DNA of 64,000 nt, taken from positions 1,302,001 to 1,366,000 of the forward strand of contig NZ_CP065218.1 in the NCBI RefSeq assembly GCF_015767675.1, in the 5' to 3' direction. Below, one piece after another: positions 1 through 8,629 of this stretch. The notes below the pieces were generated by a model. It was not told the DNA's origin, searched no databases, and saw only the letters and a list, made by a program, of their open reading frames with translations. The position numbers were made by a program, and so were the translations under genes. Position 1 is the first letter of the stretch. Each line of letters opens with the position of its first letter. Source of the DNA: Vibrio navarrensis (lineage in GTDB: Bacteria > Pseudomonadota > Gammaproteobacteria > Enterobacterales > Vibrionaceae).

Positions 1-1
1 T

Positions 2-859
2 GCACTGTTGCACGCCGGGGTGGTCAACATGGGGGGATTTGTCTTGATATCGCTGGCGGCGTTAATCAGTTTGGCCCCCGCTGCGCAAACCTTACTGGTG
101 GTGGTCGGCAGTTTGACGGCGCTGTTAGCCGGATGGGTGATGATGACGCGCATCAGCATTAAAGTTCGCCTTGCATGGTCAACCTGCGCGCAAATGGGCT
201 TTATGCTGATGGAAATTGGCCTTGGATTGTACGAGTTGGCACTGCTGCATTTGCTCGCTCACTCGCTGTACAAAGCCTACAGTTTCCTCTCAGCGGGCGA
301 CGTGGTCGAGCAAACGGTACGGCAAGATTATCAGCCGCAGGCGCAAACCATCCAAGGGATGTTAAGTGCAGTGCTGTTCTCCGCCGCCCTCGTTACTGGC
401 ACCTTGTTTATTTGGCAACTTTGGTGGCCAAGCGTTTCCCTGCCTGTGGCGGTGAGCGTTATTCTCATTGTTGGCCTTTCGCCGCTGTTTTGGCGTCGCG
501 CATCGACATCACTGCCTGCCATCGCATTGGGTGCGTTGCAAAGCAGTTTCGTCTTGCACCTTTACCTGCTGTGGCACAGCGCCTTTGCCCACATCGCCCC
601 TAGTCATGCTCAAACCCAGCCGATGCTGTTAGCTTTTGTCTGCGCCGTGTTCTGCTTGTTCTATGTTGGGCAGGTGGCAATACGTCATTACGCGCATCAT
701 GCTCTGGTCAAACGCCTTTATCCGTGGGCTTACAACGGATTTTATTTGGATGAACTCTTCACTCGCTTCACCTTTAAAGTCTGGCCCGTCACCTTCAGCC
801 ATGAACAGGCGCAAACGCAGGTGAAAGGTCAAAAAACAACCTATGGAGAACTGATATGA
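2..859 (+). CDS. dabB: DabB-type proton-conducting membrane subunit, 3' part
   Basis: The reading frame is open from the first bases, so the 5' end lies outside the window. About 285 C-terminal residues are visible, rich in hydrophobic segments. The opening ALLHAGVVNMGGF stretch and the later LAHSLYKAYSFLSAG stretch are the NuoL/MrpA-type proton-channel signatures (His and Lys in membrane helices). The family (Proton_antipo_M) includes NuoL and the smaller DabB, which pairs with DabA to drive inorganic-carbon uptake with the proton gradient. The ATG of the dabA gene overlaps this stop by four bases (ATGA), so the two are translationally coupled. That coupling, rather than the fragment alone, is why I call it DabB and not a complex I subunit. 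Confidence 0.85.
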   Translation, partial: ALLHAGVVNMGGFVLISLAALISLAPAAQTLLVVVGSLTALLAGWVMMTRISIKVRLAWSTCAQMGFMLMEIGLGLYELALLHLLAHSLYKAYSFLSAGDVVEQTVRQDYQPQAQTIQGMLSAVLFSAALVTGTLFIWQLWWPSVSLPVAVSVILIVGLSPLFWRRASTSLPAIALGALQSSFVLHLYLLWHSAFAHIAPSHAQTQPMLLAFVCAVFCLFYVGQVAIRHYAHHALVKRLYPWAYNGFYLDELFTRFTFKVWPVTFSHEQAQTQVKGQKTTYGELI

Positions 860-3306
860 CCGCCCAGCTTCGTGATGAACGTGACTTTACCGCGCTGCTG
901 CACTCGGCGATTTCGTCCGCCTGCAACAGTATCGCGCCAAACTGGCCGTTGGATCGAATGATTGCGGTCAATCCTTATTGGTCATGGGTTGACAAGCCCT
1001 TCAACCAAGTGGCTCACCACCTTGCGAAACTGGCTGGTTCGCCGCTGGCAATGCCGCTGGCCTACTATCGCCAGCTGTGGGAGAGCGGTGCGATTAGCGC
1101 GCAAGATCTCTCGCACGCGCTGACGTCGCCCTGTTTTGCCCAAGAATGGAATAGGGAGCGCGCGCTAACTGCCCTCAATGGCAACGATGAATTTTCTTCG
1201 CCAGCCCCTTTGCTGTGCGATACCTTAGATAGCCAGCGAAACTTACTCAAACAACCAGCCTGGTGTGACACCGTCACTCATCAGATCGCGCAATTTTGCG
1301 CCGCCTATTTCGACCAAGATCAAGCTGACTGGCATCCTCACAGCGACATTGGCCTTTATCAAAGTTGGCGCGAGACGCTGCGCCACGATCACAGTGTCGC
1401 GCTATTGATGAAAGCGCCGCACATTCCGGCGCTCGCCAATCAAATGGCGTTAGACGCACAAGAACAAATTCGCCAAGCGTTAACTCAACTAAATATTGCC
1501 CCCGAGCACTGGCACGATTATCTACAAGCGTTGATGTATCGTGTCAGCGGTTGGGGGGCGTGGTGCGCTTATCTAAAATGGCAGGCTAACTTGTCGCAGC
1601 AAGAGGAGAACTCACTGGTCGATTTACTGGCGATCCGCTTGAGTTGGGAGTGCTTGGTGGATGACAAAGCGCGCCATTCTGGCTCGGTATGGCAGCGCTG
1701 GCAGCAGCAATGGCAGCAACACTTTCAGCAGTATGATCCGCGCAAGAGCGAGGTGCGGCTGATTTGGCAGCGTGCCCATGAGCTGAGCTATCAGCGTCAG
1801 CTGTGCCAACAGTTGGCGCTTCCAGTGACAAAAGTGTCATCGCAGCCCAGCGTGCAAGCGGCATTTTGTATCGATGTGCGCTCGGAGGTGATTCGCCGGC
1901 ACCTTGAAGCGCAGTCGGATCAGATTGCCACCTTGGGTTTTGCTGGCTTTTTTGGCCTCCCCATCAGCTACGATCCGATTGGCACACAGATCAAGCGTCC
2001 GCAATTGCCGGGCCTGTTAGCACCGAGTGTTTCCGTGTGTGATAGCTCTGGCTGTGCGGAGCAAGACGCCAAGATCGCCAAGCAACGGGAACAAGCGCTA
2101 GAGCGGGAGACGGGCTGGTCGATGTTTCAGCGTATGCCTGCCTCGACCTTTACGCTGGTGGAGGCGTTAGGTTTGGGGTATGTAGGAAAACTGGTCAAAC
2201 GGGCGTTGCCTTTGACAGCGAAGCGCAAAAACGCCGCTATGCCGGGGCTCTCGCTTGCCAACACGAAACAACTGCGCCCGACGTTGTTTGCTGATACAGA
2301 GCAACAAGTGATGCTGGCAGAAAATGCCTTAAAAGGGATGGGCTTGACCGAGTACTTAGCGCCGATCGTGCTGTTAGTTGGACATGGCAGTGAAACCGCC
2401 AATAACCCGCAGCGCGCTGGTCTGGACTGCGGTGCCTGCTGCGGCCAAACTGGTGAAGTCAACGCCCGCGCGTTGGCGCAGATACTCAATCAACAAGCGG
2501 TGCGTGAAGGCTTGAGTCAGCGGGGTGTGGTGATACCAGACAGCACACATTTTGTCGCGGCGTTGCACAATACCACCACAGAGGCGCTGCGCTTGTTTGA
2601 TATCGGTAGCCTAGACGATCCGACAAAAAAACAACTGAGCGAATTGCAAGCGACGTTGGATGCTGCCTCAAGCAGTGCAAGGGCAGAGCGCGTGCCACAA
2701 ATCGGACTCAAAGCGGATTCAAATCAGCCCAGCAAGGTAGCCAAAGAGATGGAGCGTCGCAGCGTCGATTGGGCGCAAACCCGTCCGGAATGGGGGCTAG
2801 CGAATAACGCCGCGTTTATCATTGCGCCCAGAGAACGCACGCGCGGCATCCCATTGCATGGCCGCACGTTTTTGCACGAGTATTGCAGTGAAGCCGACCT
2901 CGACGCCACTTTGCTGGCGCAAATCATGACTGCGCCGATGGTGGTGACCAACTGGATCAATATGCAATATTACGCCTCCACGGTTGACCCGCGTCGTTAC
3001 GGTTCGGGTAATAAAACGCTGCACAATGTGGTGGGTGGTCGTTTGGGGGTGTTTGAAGGCAATGGCGGCGATTTGCGCATCGGTCTCTCTCTTCAGTCGC
3101 TGCATGACGGTTCGCGGTGGCGTCATGAGCCGTTGAGATTGACGGTGGTGATCGATGCGCCGGAAAAAGCGATTGAATCGGTCATCAGGCAACATGCGAT
3201 TGTCAGACAACTGGTGGAAAACCAGTGGCTCTATCTGGCGCGTTTTGAGCAAGAAGGCTTGGCCTTTTTCGAGCAGGGAAGATGGGAGCGGCGCAGCCTT
3301 AACTAG
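856..3306 (+). CDS. dabA: DabA-type inorganic carbon transporter subunit (DUF2309)
   Basis: This is an 816-residue soluble protein of the DUF2309/DabA family, a beta-carbonic-anhydrase-like zinc protein. With DabB it is thought to convert CO2 to bicarbonate vectorially at the inner membrane. The zinc-site residues are present: Cys338 and Asp340 in FCIDVRSE, His510 in VGHGSET and Cys525 in DCGACCG. The 15-residue spacing between the last two equals that of the characterised Halothiobacillus protein (H524, C539). It overlaps dabB by four bases. Length is normal for the family. In a heterotrophic Vibrio the likely role is supplying bicarbonate to carboxylases at low CO2, which is inference. A perfect inverted repeat follows. 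Confidence 0.93.
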   Translation: MTAQLRDERDFTALLHSAISSACNSIAPNWPLDRMIAVNPYWSWVDKPFNQVAHHLAKLAGSPLAMPLAYYRQLWESGAISAQDLSHALTSPCFAQEWNRERALTALNGNDEFSSPAPLLCDTLDSQRNLLKQPAWCDTVTHQIAQFCAAYFDQDQADWHPHSDIGLYQSWRETLRHDHSVALLMKAPHIPALANQMALDAQEQIRQALTQLNIAPEHWHDYLQALMYRVSGWGAWCAYLKWQANLSQQEENSLVDLLAIRLSWECLVDDKARHSGSVWQRWQQQWQQHFQQYDPRKSEVRLIWQRAHELSYQRQLCQQLALPVTKVSSQPSVQAAFCIDVRSEVIRRHLEAQSDQIATLGFAGFFGLPISYDPIGTQIKRPQLPGLLAPSVSVCDSSGCAEQDAKIAKQREQALERETGWSMFQRMPASTFTLVEALGLGYVGKLVKRALPLTAKRKNAAMPGLSLANTKQLRPTLFADTEQQVMLAENALKGMGLTEYLAPIVLLVGHGSETANNPQRAGLDCGACCGQTGEVNARALAQILNQQAVREGLSQRGVVIPDSTHFVAALHNTTTEALRLFDIGSLDDPTKKQLSELQATLDAASSSARAERVPQIGLKADSNQPSKVAKEMERRSVDWAQTRPEWGLANNAAFIIAPRERTRGIPLHGRTFLHEYCSEADLDATLLAQIMTAPMVVTNWINMQYYASTVDPRRYGSGNKTLHNVVGGRLGVFEGNGGDLRIGLSLQSLHDGSRWRHEPLRLTVVIDAPEKAIESVIRQHAIVRQLVENQWLYLARFEQEGLAFFEQGRWERRSLN

Positions 3307-3319
3307 ACTACGCCTCGAC

Positions 3320-3350
3320 GATTCTCACTCTCATCGCGAGAGTGAGAATC
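3320..3350. terminator. Perfect 13-bp stem-loop between convergent dabA and the ethanolamine permease gene
   Basis: A 13-base arm (GATTCTCACTCTC) is repeated as its exact complement after a 5-base loop. It lies 14 bases after the dabA stop and before the end of the convergent permease gene. A short T-rich run (CTCTCTTTTCG) follows on the plus strand but is not adjacent to the stem, so it is a likely but not ideal intrinsic terminator. Confidence 0.6.
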
Positions 3351-3387
3351 GCGCTCTCTTTTCGCTCTGGCTTGAGGAAAAACTCAG

Positions 3388-4779
3388 TTAGGCCGCTTCA
3401 AGCTCGCCTTGCGCCTTGTCAAGCAGGGCAAACTCCTCTTCGGCGGTTTTGGCAATTAAATTGTTCTGACCAATGAGCAAGTAATAGAGCATACCGATAG
3501 CGAACAGCGCCAGCGTAAAGAGGAAGGCGCGTACGTCATAGGCGTAGACACCGGTTAGCGCGACAATCGACAGTACGAAGGCTACAGCAGACGTGACGAT
3601 GCCACCGGGGGTTTTGTATGGACGAGGCATCTGTGGGAACTTAATACGCAGCAGGATGTGGCTGGCCGACATCATCGCATACGAGATCGTTGCCCCAACC
3701 ACCGCCATGGCGAGGATCAAATCTCCCTCACCCGTGAGCGAAATGATAAAACCGAGCATCGCCGGATAGATCAGCGCGCGAACCGGTGCTTTGCGCTTGC
3801 TGGTGAGTGAGAGATTTTTCGGCAAATACCCAGCGCGGGACAGAGCAAACACCAAGCGGCTATAGCCATAGATAATCGAGAAAAACGAGGCAACTAACCC
3901 TGCCAGACCAAGAATGTTCACAAACGTTGCCAACTGTGCGTGGCCTGAAAGGTTTAATGCGTCCACCAAAGGAACCGCGCTCTCGCCAATCACTTTGGCA
4001 CCGACCGCGCCGCTGAGTAATACCACAACCAAAACCGCGGTAAACAGCAGAAACAGCATTGCAGCGATAATCCCTTTCGGCACATCCTTTTGCGGATCTT
4101 TGGCCTCTTCCGCTGCGAGTGGTACGCCTTCAACAGCAAGAAACAACCACATCGCAAAGGGCAAGGCTGCCCACACGCCGTAGAGCCCCATAGGCATCAT
4201 TAAACTGCCGCCTTGGGTGGGTGCAATATCAAATAGGTTGGCGCTGTTAAATTCGGGCACAAGCGCAACGGCTGTGGCGAGAATCGCCAACACCGCTAGG
4301 CCGCTGATCACCATCATCACTTTCAGTGCTTCGCCAACGCCAAAAATGTGTATGCCGACAAAAGCCAGATAGAAAAGTGCATAAACCAGCGGACCATCAA
4401 GGCCAATCAGTTCATTGACTGCTGAGCCAATAAAAATGACGATGGCGGCTGGAGCCAAAGAGTACTCGATGAGTACCGCCAGGCCTGTTAAAAAGCCGCC
4501 CATCGGCCCCATGGCTTGGCGTGCAAAACTGTAACCGCCGCCTGCAGCGGGGATCGCGGCAGACATTTCTGCCAACGACAGCACCAAGGCCAGATACATA
4601 ATTCCCATCAGCACCGCGGCGATAACAAAACCGCCCCAGCCAGCTTGAGCGATACCAAAATTCCAACCGGCGAAATCACCGGAGATGACGTACGAAATGC
4701 CCAAGCCAGCCAGCAAGATCCAACCTGCGGCACCCCGCTTAAGCTGGCGTTGTGCCAGATAGTCGTTTGATGTGGTCAT
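3388..4779 (-). CDS. eat: Ethanolamine permease (APC family)
   Basis: This 463-residue protein has about twelve hydrophobic segments and the N-terminal glycine-rich helix of amino acid-polyamine-organocation transporters (ISYVISGDFAGWNFG). That pattern and its length match proton-coupled ethanolamine permeases rather than general amino acid carriers. It is the last gene of a minus-strand eutB-eutC-permease set, starting 15 bases after the eutC stop. AAGGA lies eight bases before the ATG. The role is import of ethanolamine, for example from phospholipid breakdown, for the lyase encoded upstream. The substrate is inferred from family resemblance plus the adjacent eutBC genes. Confidence 0.88.
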   Translation of the reverse strand: MTTSNDYLAQRQLKRGAAGWILLAGLGISYVISGDFAGWNFGIAQAGWGGFVIAAVLMGIMYLALVLSLAEMSAAIPAAGGGYSFARQAMGPMGGFLTGLAVLIEYSLAPAAIVIFIGSAVNELIGLDGPLVYALFYLAFVGIHIFGVGEALKVMMVISGLAVLAILATAVALVPEFNSANLFDIAPTQGGSLMMPMGLYGVWAALPFAMWLFLAVEGVPLAAEEAKDPQKDVPKGIIAAMLFLLFTAVLVVVLLSGAVGAKVIGESAVPLVDALNLSGHAQLATFVNILGLAGLVASFFSIIYGYSRLVFALSRAGYLPKNLSLTSKRKAPVRALIYPAMLGFIISLTGEGDLILAMAVVGATISYAMMSASHILLRIKFPQMPRPYKTPGGIVTSAVAFVLSIVALTGVYAYDVRAFLFTLALFAIGMLYYLLIGQNNLIAKTAEEEFALLDKAQGELEAA

Positions 4780-4794
4780 ATGAATTTCCTTATT

Positions 4795-5637
4795 TTATGA
4801 CGTTGAAGTTAAAGAGAAAAATTGAGTTCGTTGCTGTTCGAGAATCGCATCGTCGGAGCGATCTTTTAGTCCAACACCGGTGAGTTTGAGCCGCCGCGAT
4901 TCCGCCAGCAGATAGAAACATTTCATCGCGGCTGCTTCATAAGGAAGCCCTTGCGGCCGCACGTTGGAAATACAGTTGCGCAGTGAATCTTCGGTACCAC
5001 GCTGCGGGTGCCAAGTCAGATACAGTCCCAAGCTATCGGGGGAACTTAACCCCGGACGTTCGCCCACCAACACCAACACCTCGCGTGCGTTGATCGCTTC
5101 ACCCACGTCATCACCAACCGCCACACGGCCCTGATGCACAATACAGAGCGGTGCGATACGCCAATCATGTCGTTGGTCGGCATGGAGCTGCGTGATTAAG
5201 GCGTCAATAAACGGCGCTGCGTGATGACTGATGGCGTAAGAGGACAAACCATCGGCAATGACAATCGCCAGATCGTAAGGGCTTGGCGTGCTATCGCTGT
5301 GCTGCTTCAAACGTTCAATCGAGGCATCATTGAGCTTGCGGCCCAAATCGGGCCGTTGCAGATACGTGAGGCGATCACGGGCTTGGCTATGCAGCGAAAA
5401 CGCTGGCAAATAGGGCACAATGGCCGGTTTTTGCGCTAAGGAATCAATCAGATCCGCTTCGTTGAGCGGCACATGCACCGCATCCATCGCTTGAGCGTGC
5501 GAGAGCTGAAAACGCAATAGCTCTTGGGTTGGAATGCTGGTGCCCACGCGGCCAAGTCCGATGCGCGCCTGGGTAAACTGGCGCAACTTGTGCCATGGAT
5601 CCTCATGGATCAACGAGGAAGTCGGCGTTTTGCTCAT
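4795..5637 (-). CDS. eutC: Ethanolamine ammonia-lyase small subunit
   Basis: EutC (280 residues; the E. coli protein is about 295) is the small chain of adenosylcobalamin-dependent ethanolamine ammonia-lyase, which splits ethanolamine to acetaldehyde and ammonia. The family's conserved segments are visible: the N-terminal ARIGLGRVGTSIPT block, VIADGLSS in the middle, and VLVGERPGLSSPDSLG followed by YLTWHP near the C-terminus. Its start overlaps the eutB stop by four bases, which fits the stoichiometric EutB-EutC complex. It acts in the cytoplasm. Confidence 0.95.
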   Translation of the reverse strand: MSKTPTSSLIHEDPWHKLRQFTQARIGLGRVGTSIPTQELLRFQLSHAQAMDAVHVPLNEADLIDSLAQKPAIVPYLPAFSLHSQARDRLTYLQRPDLGRKLNDASIERLKQHSDSTPSPYDLAIVIADGLSSYAISHHAAPFIDALITQLHADQRHDWRIAPLCIVHQGRVAVGDDVGEAINAREVLVLVGERPGLSSPDSLGLYLTWHPQRGTEDSLRNCISNVRPQGLPYEAAAMKCFYLLAESRRLKLTGVGLKDRSDDAILEQQRTQFFSLTSTS

Positions 5638-7037
5638 ACGGCCTCCTGAATCAGTCGCAGTGGCTGGCTAAAGTGCGGCGACAACTGGTCGGCGAGTTGC
5701 TTCCCTTCATCCTGATGGAAGATTTCCATCTTCTTCAGCCAGGCCTCAAATTCTGGAGCAGGACGGGAACCCAACACTTGGCGGGCGTAGAGCGCGTCAT
5801 GAAACGAGGTGGTCTGGTAGTTGAGCATGATGTCATCCGAGCCCGGAATGCCCATGATGAACGAGCATTCAGCGACGCCGAGCAGCGTCAGCAGATTGTC
5901 CATGTCGTTTTGATCGGCGTAAGCGTGGTTGGTGTAGCAGATGTCACATCCCATCGGCAGGCCAAGCAGCTTGCCGCAGAAGTGATCTTCCAGCCCGGCG
6001 CGGGTTATCTGCTTACCATCAAACAGATATTCCGGGCCGATGAAGCCGACCACGGTGTTAACCAGTAACGGTTTGAACTTGCGCGCCAGTGCATAGGCGC
6101 GTACTTCGCAGGTCTGTTGGTCGACGTTGTGATGGCCGTTGGCTGACAGCGCGCTGCCTTGGCCGGTTTCAAAATACATTACGTTGTTGCCGACCGTACC
6201 GCGATTGAGGCTAAGAGCGGCATCATAGGCTTCGGCAATCACATTGAGGTTGATACCGAACCCTTGATTGGTCACTTCGGTGCCGCCGATGGATTGAAAC
6301 ACCAAATCGACAGGCGCCCCTCTCTCAATTGCTTCGATGGTGTTCGTTACATGGGTCAACACGCACGACTGAGTCGGGATGTCATAATACTGAATCACTT
6401 CATCCATCAGCTTCATCAGTTTAATCGCCTGACTCACGCTGTCTGTGGCGGGGTTGATGCCAATCACGGCATCGCCGTTGCCGTACATCAGGCCATCAAA
6501 AATCGATGCTGCAATACCGCTCATATCATCGGTCGGGTGATTAGGCTGCAAACGGGTGGATAAACGACCGGGCAGACCGATAGTGTTGCGAAACGCGCTG
6601 GTCACCTGACACTTCTTCGCCACTAGAATCAGATCCTGATTGCGCATGATTTTGCTGACTGCCGCGGCCATTTCGGACGTGATGCCAGCGCAAACCCGCG
6701 CCAACTCCATATGAGTGGTGGTTTCTTGCAGCAGCCAGTTGCGAAAATCGCCAACCGTGAGATGCGCGATCTCCAAGAATGCGCGGGCATCATGCTCATC
6801 GATGATCAGACGGGTAATCTCATCGTCCTCGTACGGAATCAAGGTTTCGTTGAGGAAGGTTTTAAGGGGCAGATCCGCCAACACCATCTGCGCAATCACA
6901 CGCTCTTCTGCTGATGTGGCGGCCACCCCCGCCAATTGGTCGCCGGAGCGCAGCGGCGACGCCTTCGCCATCACTTCTCTCAAAGAAGCAAACTGATAGG
7001 TCTGACTGCCTAATTGATATCGGTAGCGTGAACGCAT
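5634..7037 (-). CDS. eutB: Ethanolamine ammonia-lyase large subunit
   Basis: EutB (467 residues, slightly longer than the 453 of enteric bacteria) is the TIM-barrel catalytic chain of ethanolamine ammonia-lyase. It carries the substrate site facing the adenosylcobalamin held with EutC. Recognisable blocks include NPATDSVSQ, FQSIGGTEVTNQGFG, YFETGQGSALSANG and PMGCDICYTNH. It is first in the eutB-eutC-permease set. There is no eutA reactivase, alcohol or aldehyde dehydrogenase, or shell-protein gene nearby, so this is the short non-compartment pathway. The roughly 200 bases upstream separate it from a divergent AraC-type regulator and should hold both promoters. Confidence 0.96.
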   Translation of the reverse strand: MRSRYRYQLGSQTYQFASLREVMAKASPLRSGDQLAGVAATSAEERVIAQMVLADLPLKTFLNETLIPYEDDEITRLIIDEHDARAFLEIAHLTVGDFRNWLLQETTTHMELARVCAGITSEMAAAVSKIMRNQDLILVAKKCQVTSAFRNTIGLPGRLSTRLQPNHPTDDMSGIAASIFDGLMYGNGDAVIGINPATDSVSQAIKLMKLMDEVIQYYDIPTQSCVLTHVTNTIEAIERGAPVDLVFQSIGGTEVTNQGFGINLNVIAEAYDAALSLNRGTVGNNVMYFETGQGSALSANGHHNVDQQTCEVRAYALARKFKPLLVNTVVGFIGPEYLFDGKQITRAGLEDHFCGKLLGLPMGCDICYTNHAYADQNDMDNLLTLLGVAECSFIMGIPGSDDIMLNYQTTSFHDALYARQVLGSRPAPEFEAWLKKMEIFHQDEGKQLADQLSPHFSQPLRLIQEAV

Positions 7038-7100
7038 TGTGCCTCTCTACATCGTTACAGTTTGGTTGTGTTGGTTTGCTCAGGGTTGTGCGGCCTGAAC

Positions 7101-7131
7101 CTTGCAATTTGTCTTGGAATATCACTGCAAG
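7101..7131. promoter_or_regulatory. Inverted repeat in the eutB/regulator divergent promoter region
   Basis: CTTGCA at 7101-7106 is matched by TGCAAG at 7126-7131, a 6-19-6 inverted repeat between the two divergent genes. The spacing could suit an AraC-family dimer or paired half-sites. No published operator is being matched; this is a positional suggestion only. Confidence 0.25.
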
Positions 7132-7244
7132 AACTACTGCGAAAACTGTTCCGCGAGCATGACGGAAATAGGCAAAGTTAAATAAATCAATAAAAACAGT
7201 CAGATAGGTCGGGTGGCGCTTAGCGCTGGTGCAAGAGGGTGAAA

Positions 7245-8309
7245 ATGAATTTGGTTCAATTGCTTCATGAAGGGAATTCATGCGCACCAATGAGGTGCAA
7301 ACAATACAGTTTTGATGTCAATCAGCAGGCACAAAGCCTAAGTGCTTGGGAGCAAAAATATAATCAACACAGTGCAGGGCAGTTCCATGGCTATCTGGAC
7401 GAAATAAAGTTGCCCGGTTTGCATTTGTTTGAGGAGTACACCAGTCACGCCGTCCATCAGGAGTGTTGCGTCAACCCTAGCGCCGTTTGGATTGGTTTTT
7501 CGATGGACAGTCAACGGCCTAAAGTAAATGGTCTGCAAGCGCAGACGCATCAATTGATGATTCGTCCGGCGAAGGAGTCGTTTGAATTGGCCACGCCACA
7601 GGATTTTCATATTTTTGGCATTGTCATTGAGCGCGATCTGCTGTTGGACGGTTTGCAATATGGCGGTCAAGAACAATGGGAGAACGCCCAGTGGGAAACG
7701 GCGGTATTGGTTGAAAACAGCGTGCCGCAACACGGTTGTTGGTCGCTGGTGAATTTGATTCGAGATGCGTTGAGTCCGCTGTCGATACTCGGACAGAAGT
7801 TGCTTGAAGAAGGGGCTGCACAAGCGCATCTGCACGCCATGCTGCGCACTGCGGTGATGGATCGTCTTAGCGCGTTTCAAGTGTCGCCTGAACGTGAACC
7901 GCGCAGTTACCATACTCGGCGTCAGGCGCTGCGGCGCCTATATAAATACATTGATCACAACGGTGAATATCCATTGAGTATTAGCGAGATGTGTGCCATC
8001 GCCTGTGTCAGCCAGCGCACCTTGCACAACTGTTTTGAACAAGAACTTGGCGTGAGCCCAGCGACGTTTTTGCGAGAGTGCCGTTTGAACGCAGTGCGAC
8101 GGGTATTACTGGATCAATCGCAGCAGCGGGCAATCTCCGACGTTGCACTTGGCTTTGGCTTCTATCATCTCGGTACGTTTAATCACTATTACAAGCGGCT
8201 GTTTGGCGAAACGCCCAGTCAGACGCGAACCCGCGCATCTCAGTATCAAAAAAGTGCGGTGGTGAAACGGTTTGCGGCGGCTCAATCTCTCACATTCCAC
8301 GTCGATTGA
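7245..8309 (+). CDS. AraC-family regulator of ethanolamine genes (EutR-like)
   Basis: This is a transcription factor of about 354 residues. An N-terminal sensing region is followed by a C-terminal AraC-type double helix-turn-helix (about residues 245-340), including SISEMCAIACVSQRTL, GVSPATFL and ISDVALGFGFYHLGTF. Length and layout match EutR, which activates eut genes when ethanolamine and B12 are both present. I start it at ATG 7245 because AGAGGG lies six bases upstream. A GTG two codons earlier is the alternative but sits too close to that site. It is transcribed divergently from eutB. The EutR assignment rests on context and general architecture, and effector binding cannot be read from sequence. 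Confidence 0.8.
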   Translation: MNLVQLLHEGNSCAPMRCKQYSFDVNQQAQSLSAWEQKYNQHSAGQFHGYLDEIKLPGLHLFEEYTSHAVHQECCVNPSAVWIGFSMDSQRPKVNGLQAQTHQLMIRPAKESFELATPQDFHIFGIVIERDLLLDGLQYGGQEQWENAQWETAVLVENSVPQHGCWSLVNLIRDALSPLSILGQKLLEEGAAQAHLHAMLRTAVMDRLSAFQVSPEREPRSYHTRRQALRRLYKYIDHNGEYPLSISEMCAIACVSQRTLHNCFEQELGVSPATFLRECRLNAVRRVLLDQSQQRAISDVALGFGFYHLGTFNHYYKRLFGETPSQTRTRASQYQKSAVVKRFAAAQSLTFHVD

Positions 8310-8550
8310 AGCGCTTCGCAGAGCTTGGTAAACGCTGCGCCGCGAAATCGAGTTAACGGCATAAACTTGCTGTTCATTTTTCTCTCTTGGTCCTTCGAAA
8401 ACACCGATTGTCTTGTTGTGCGACAAGCAGACAAAGCGCAAAAGTCTCTCTGACGCGAGAAAAGAGACAACTCATGAAATAATTTCACGGTGTGATATAA
8501 AACGTAAAGAACTTCCAATTATTACTGACCCACTGAAATAGCGCCTAGTT

Positions 8551-8572
8551 TCTCGTGATGAAGCTCACGATC
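8551..8572. promoter_or_regulatory. CRP-like site upstream of the LacI-led sugar operon
   Basis: GTGA-N6-TCAC at 8555-8568 matches the CRP core exactly. The symmetry extends one base each way (TCGTGA...TCACGA), but the outer positions are C/G rather than the consensus T/A. It lies about 60-75 bases before the GTG start of the first LacI gene, a sensible activating distance. The remainder of the 320-base gap from 8310 has no convincing gene. It also holds a short palindrome AATCGATT at 8594-8601, a possible LacI half-operator, and a small stem CTTGT/ACAAG near 8413-8428. Confidence 0.5.
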
Positions 8573-8629
8573 TCACGGTCATGAATCCTGAATAATCGAT
8601 TTGTAAGCGATTTCAAGGATGGGTTCTGG

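Noticed and set aside
1586..1864. Long antisense frames inside dabA
   Set aside because: Typical shadow frames of a GC-rich gene; no ribosome sites or family features.
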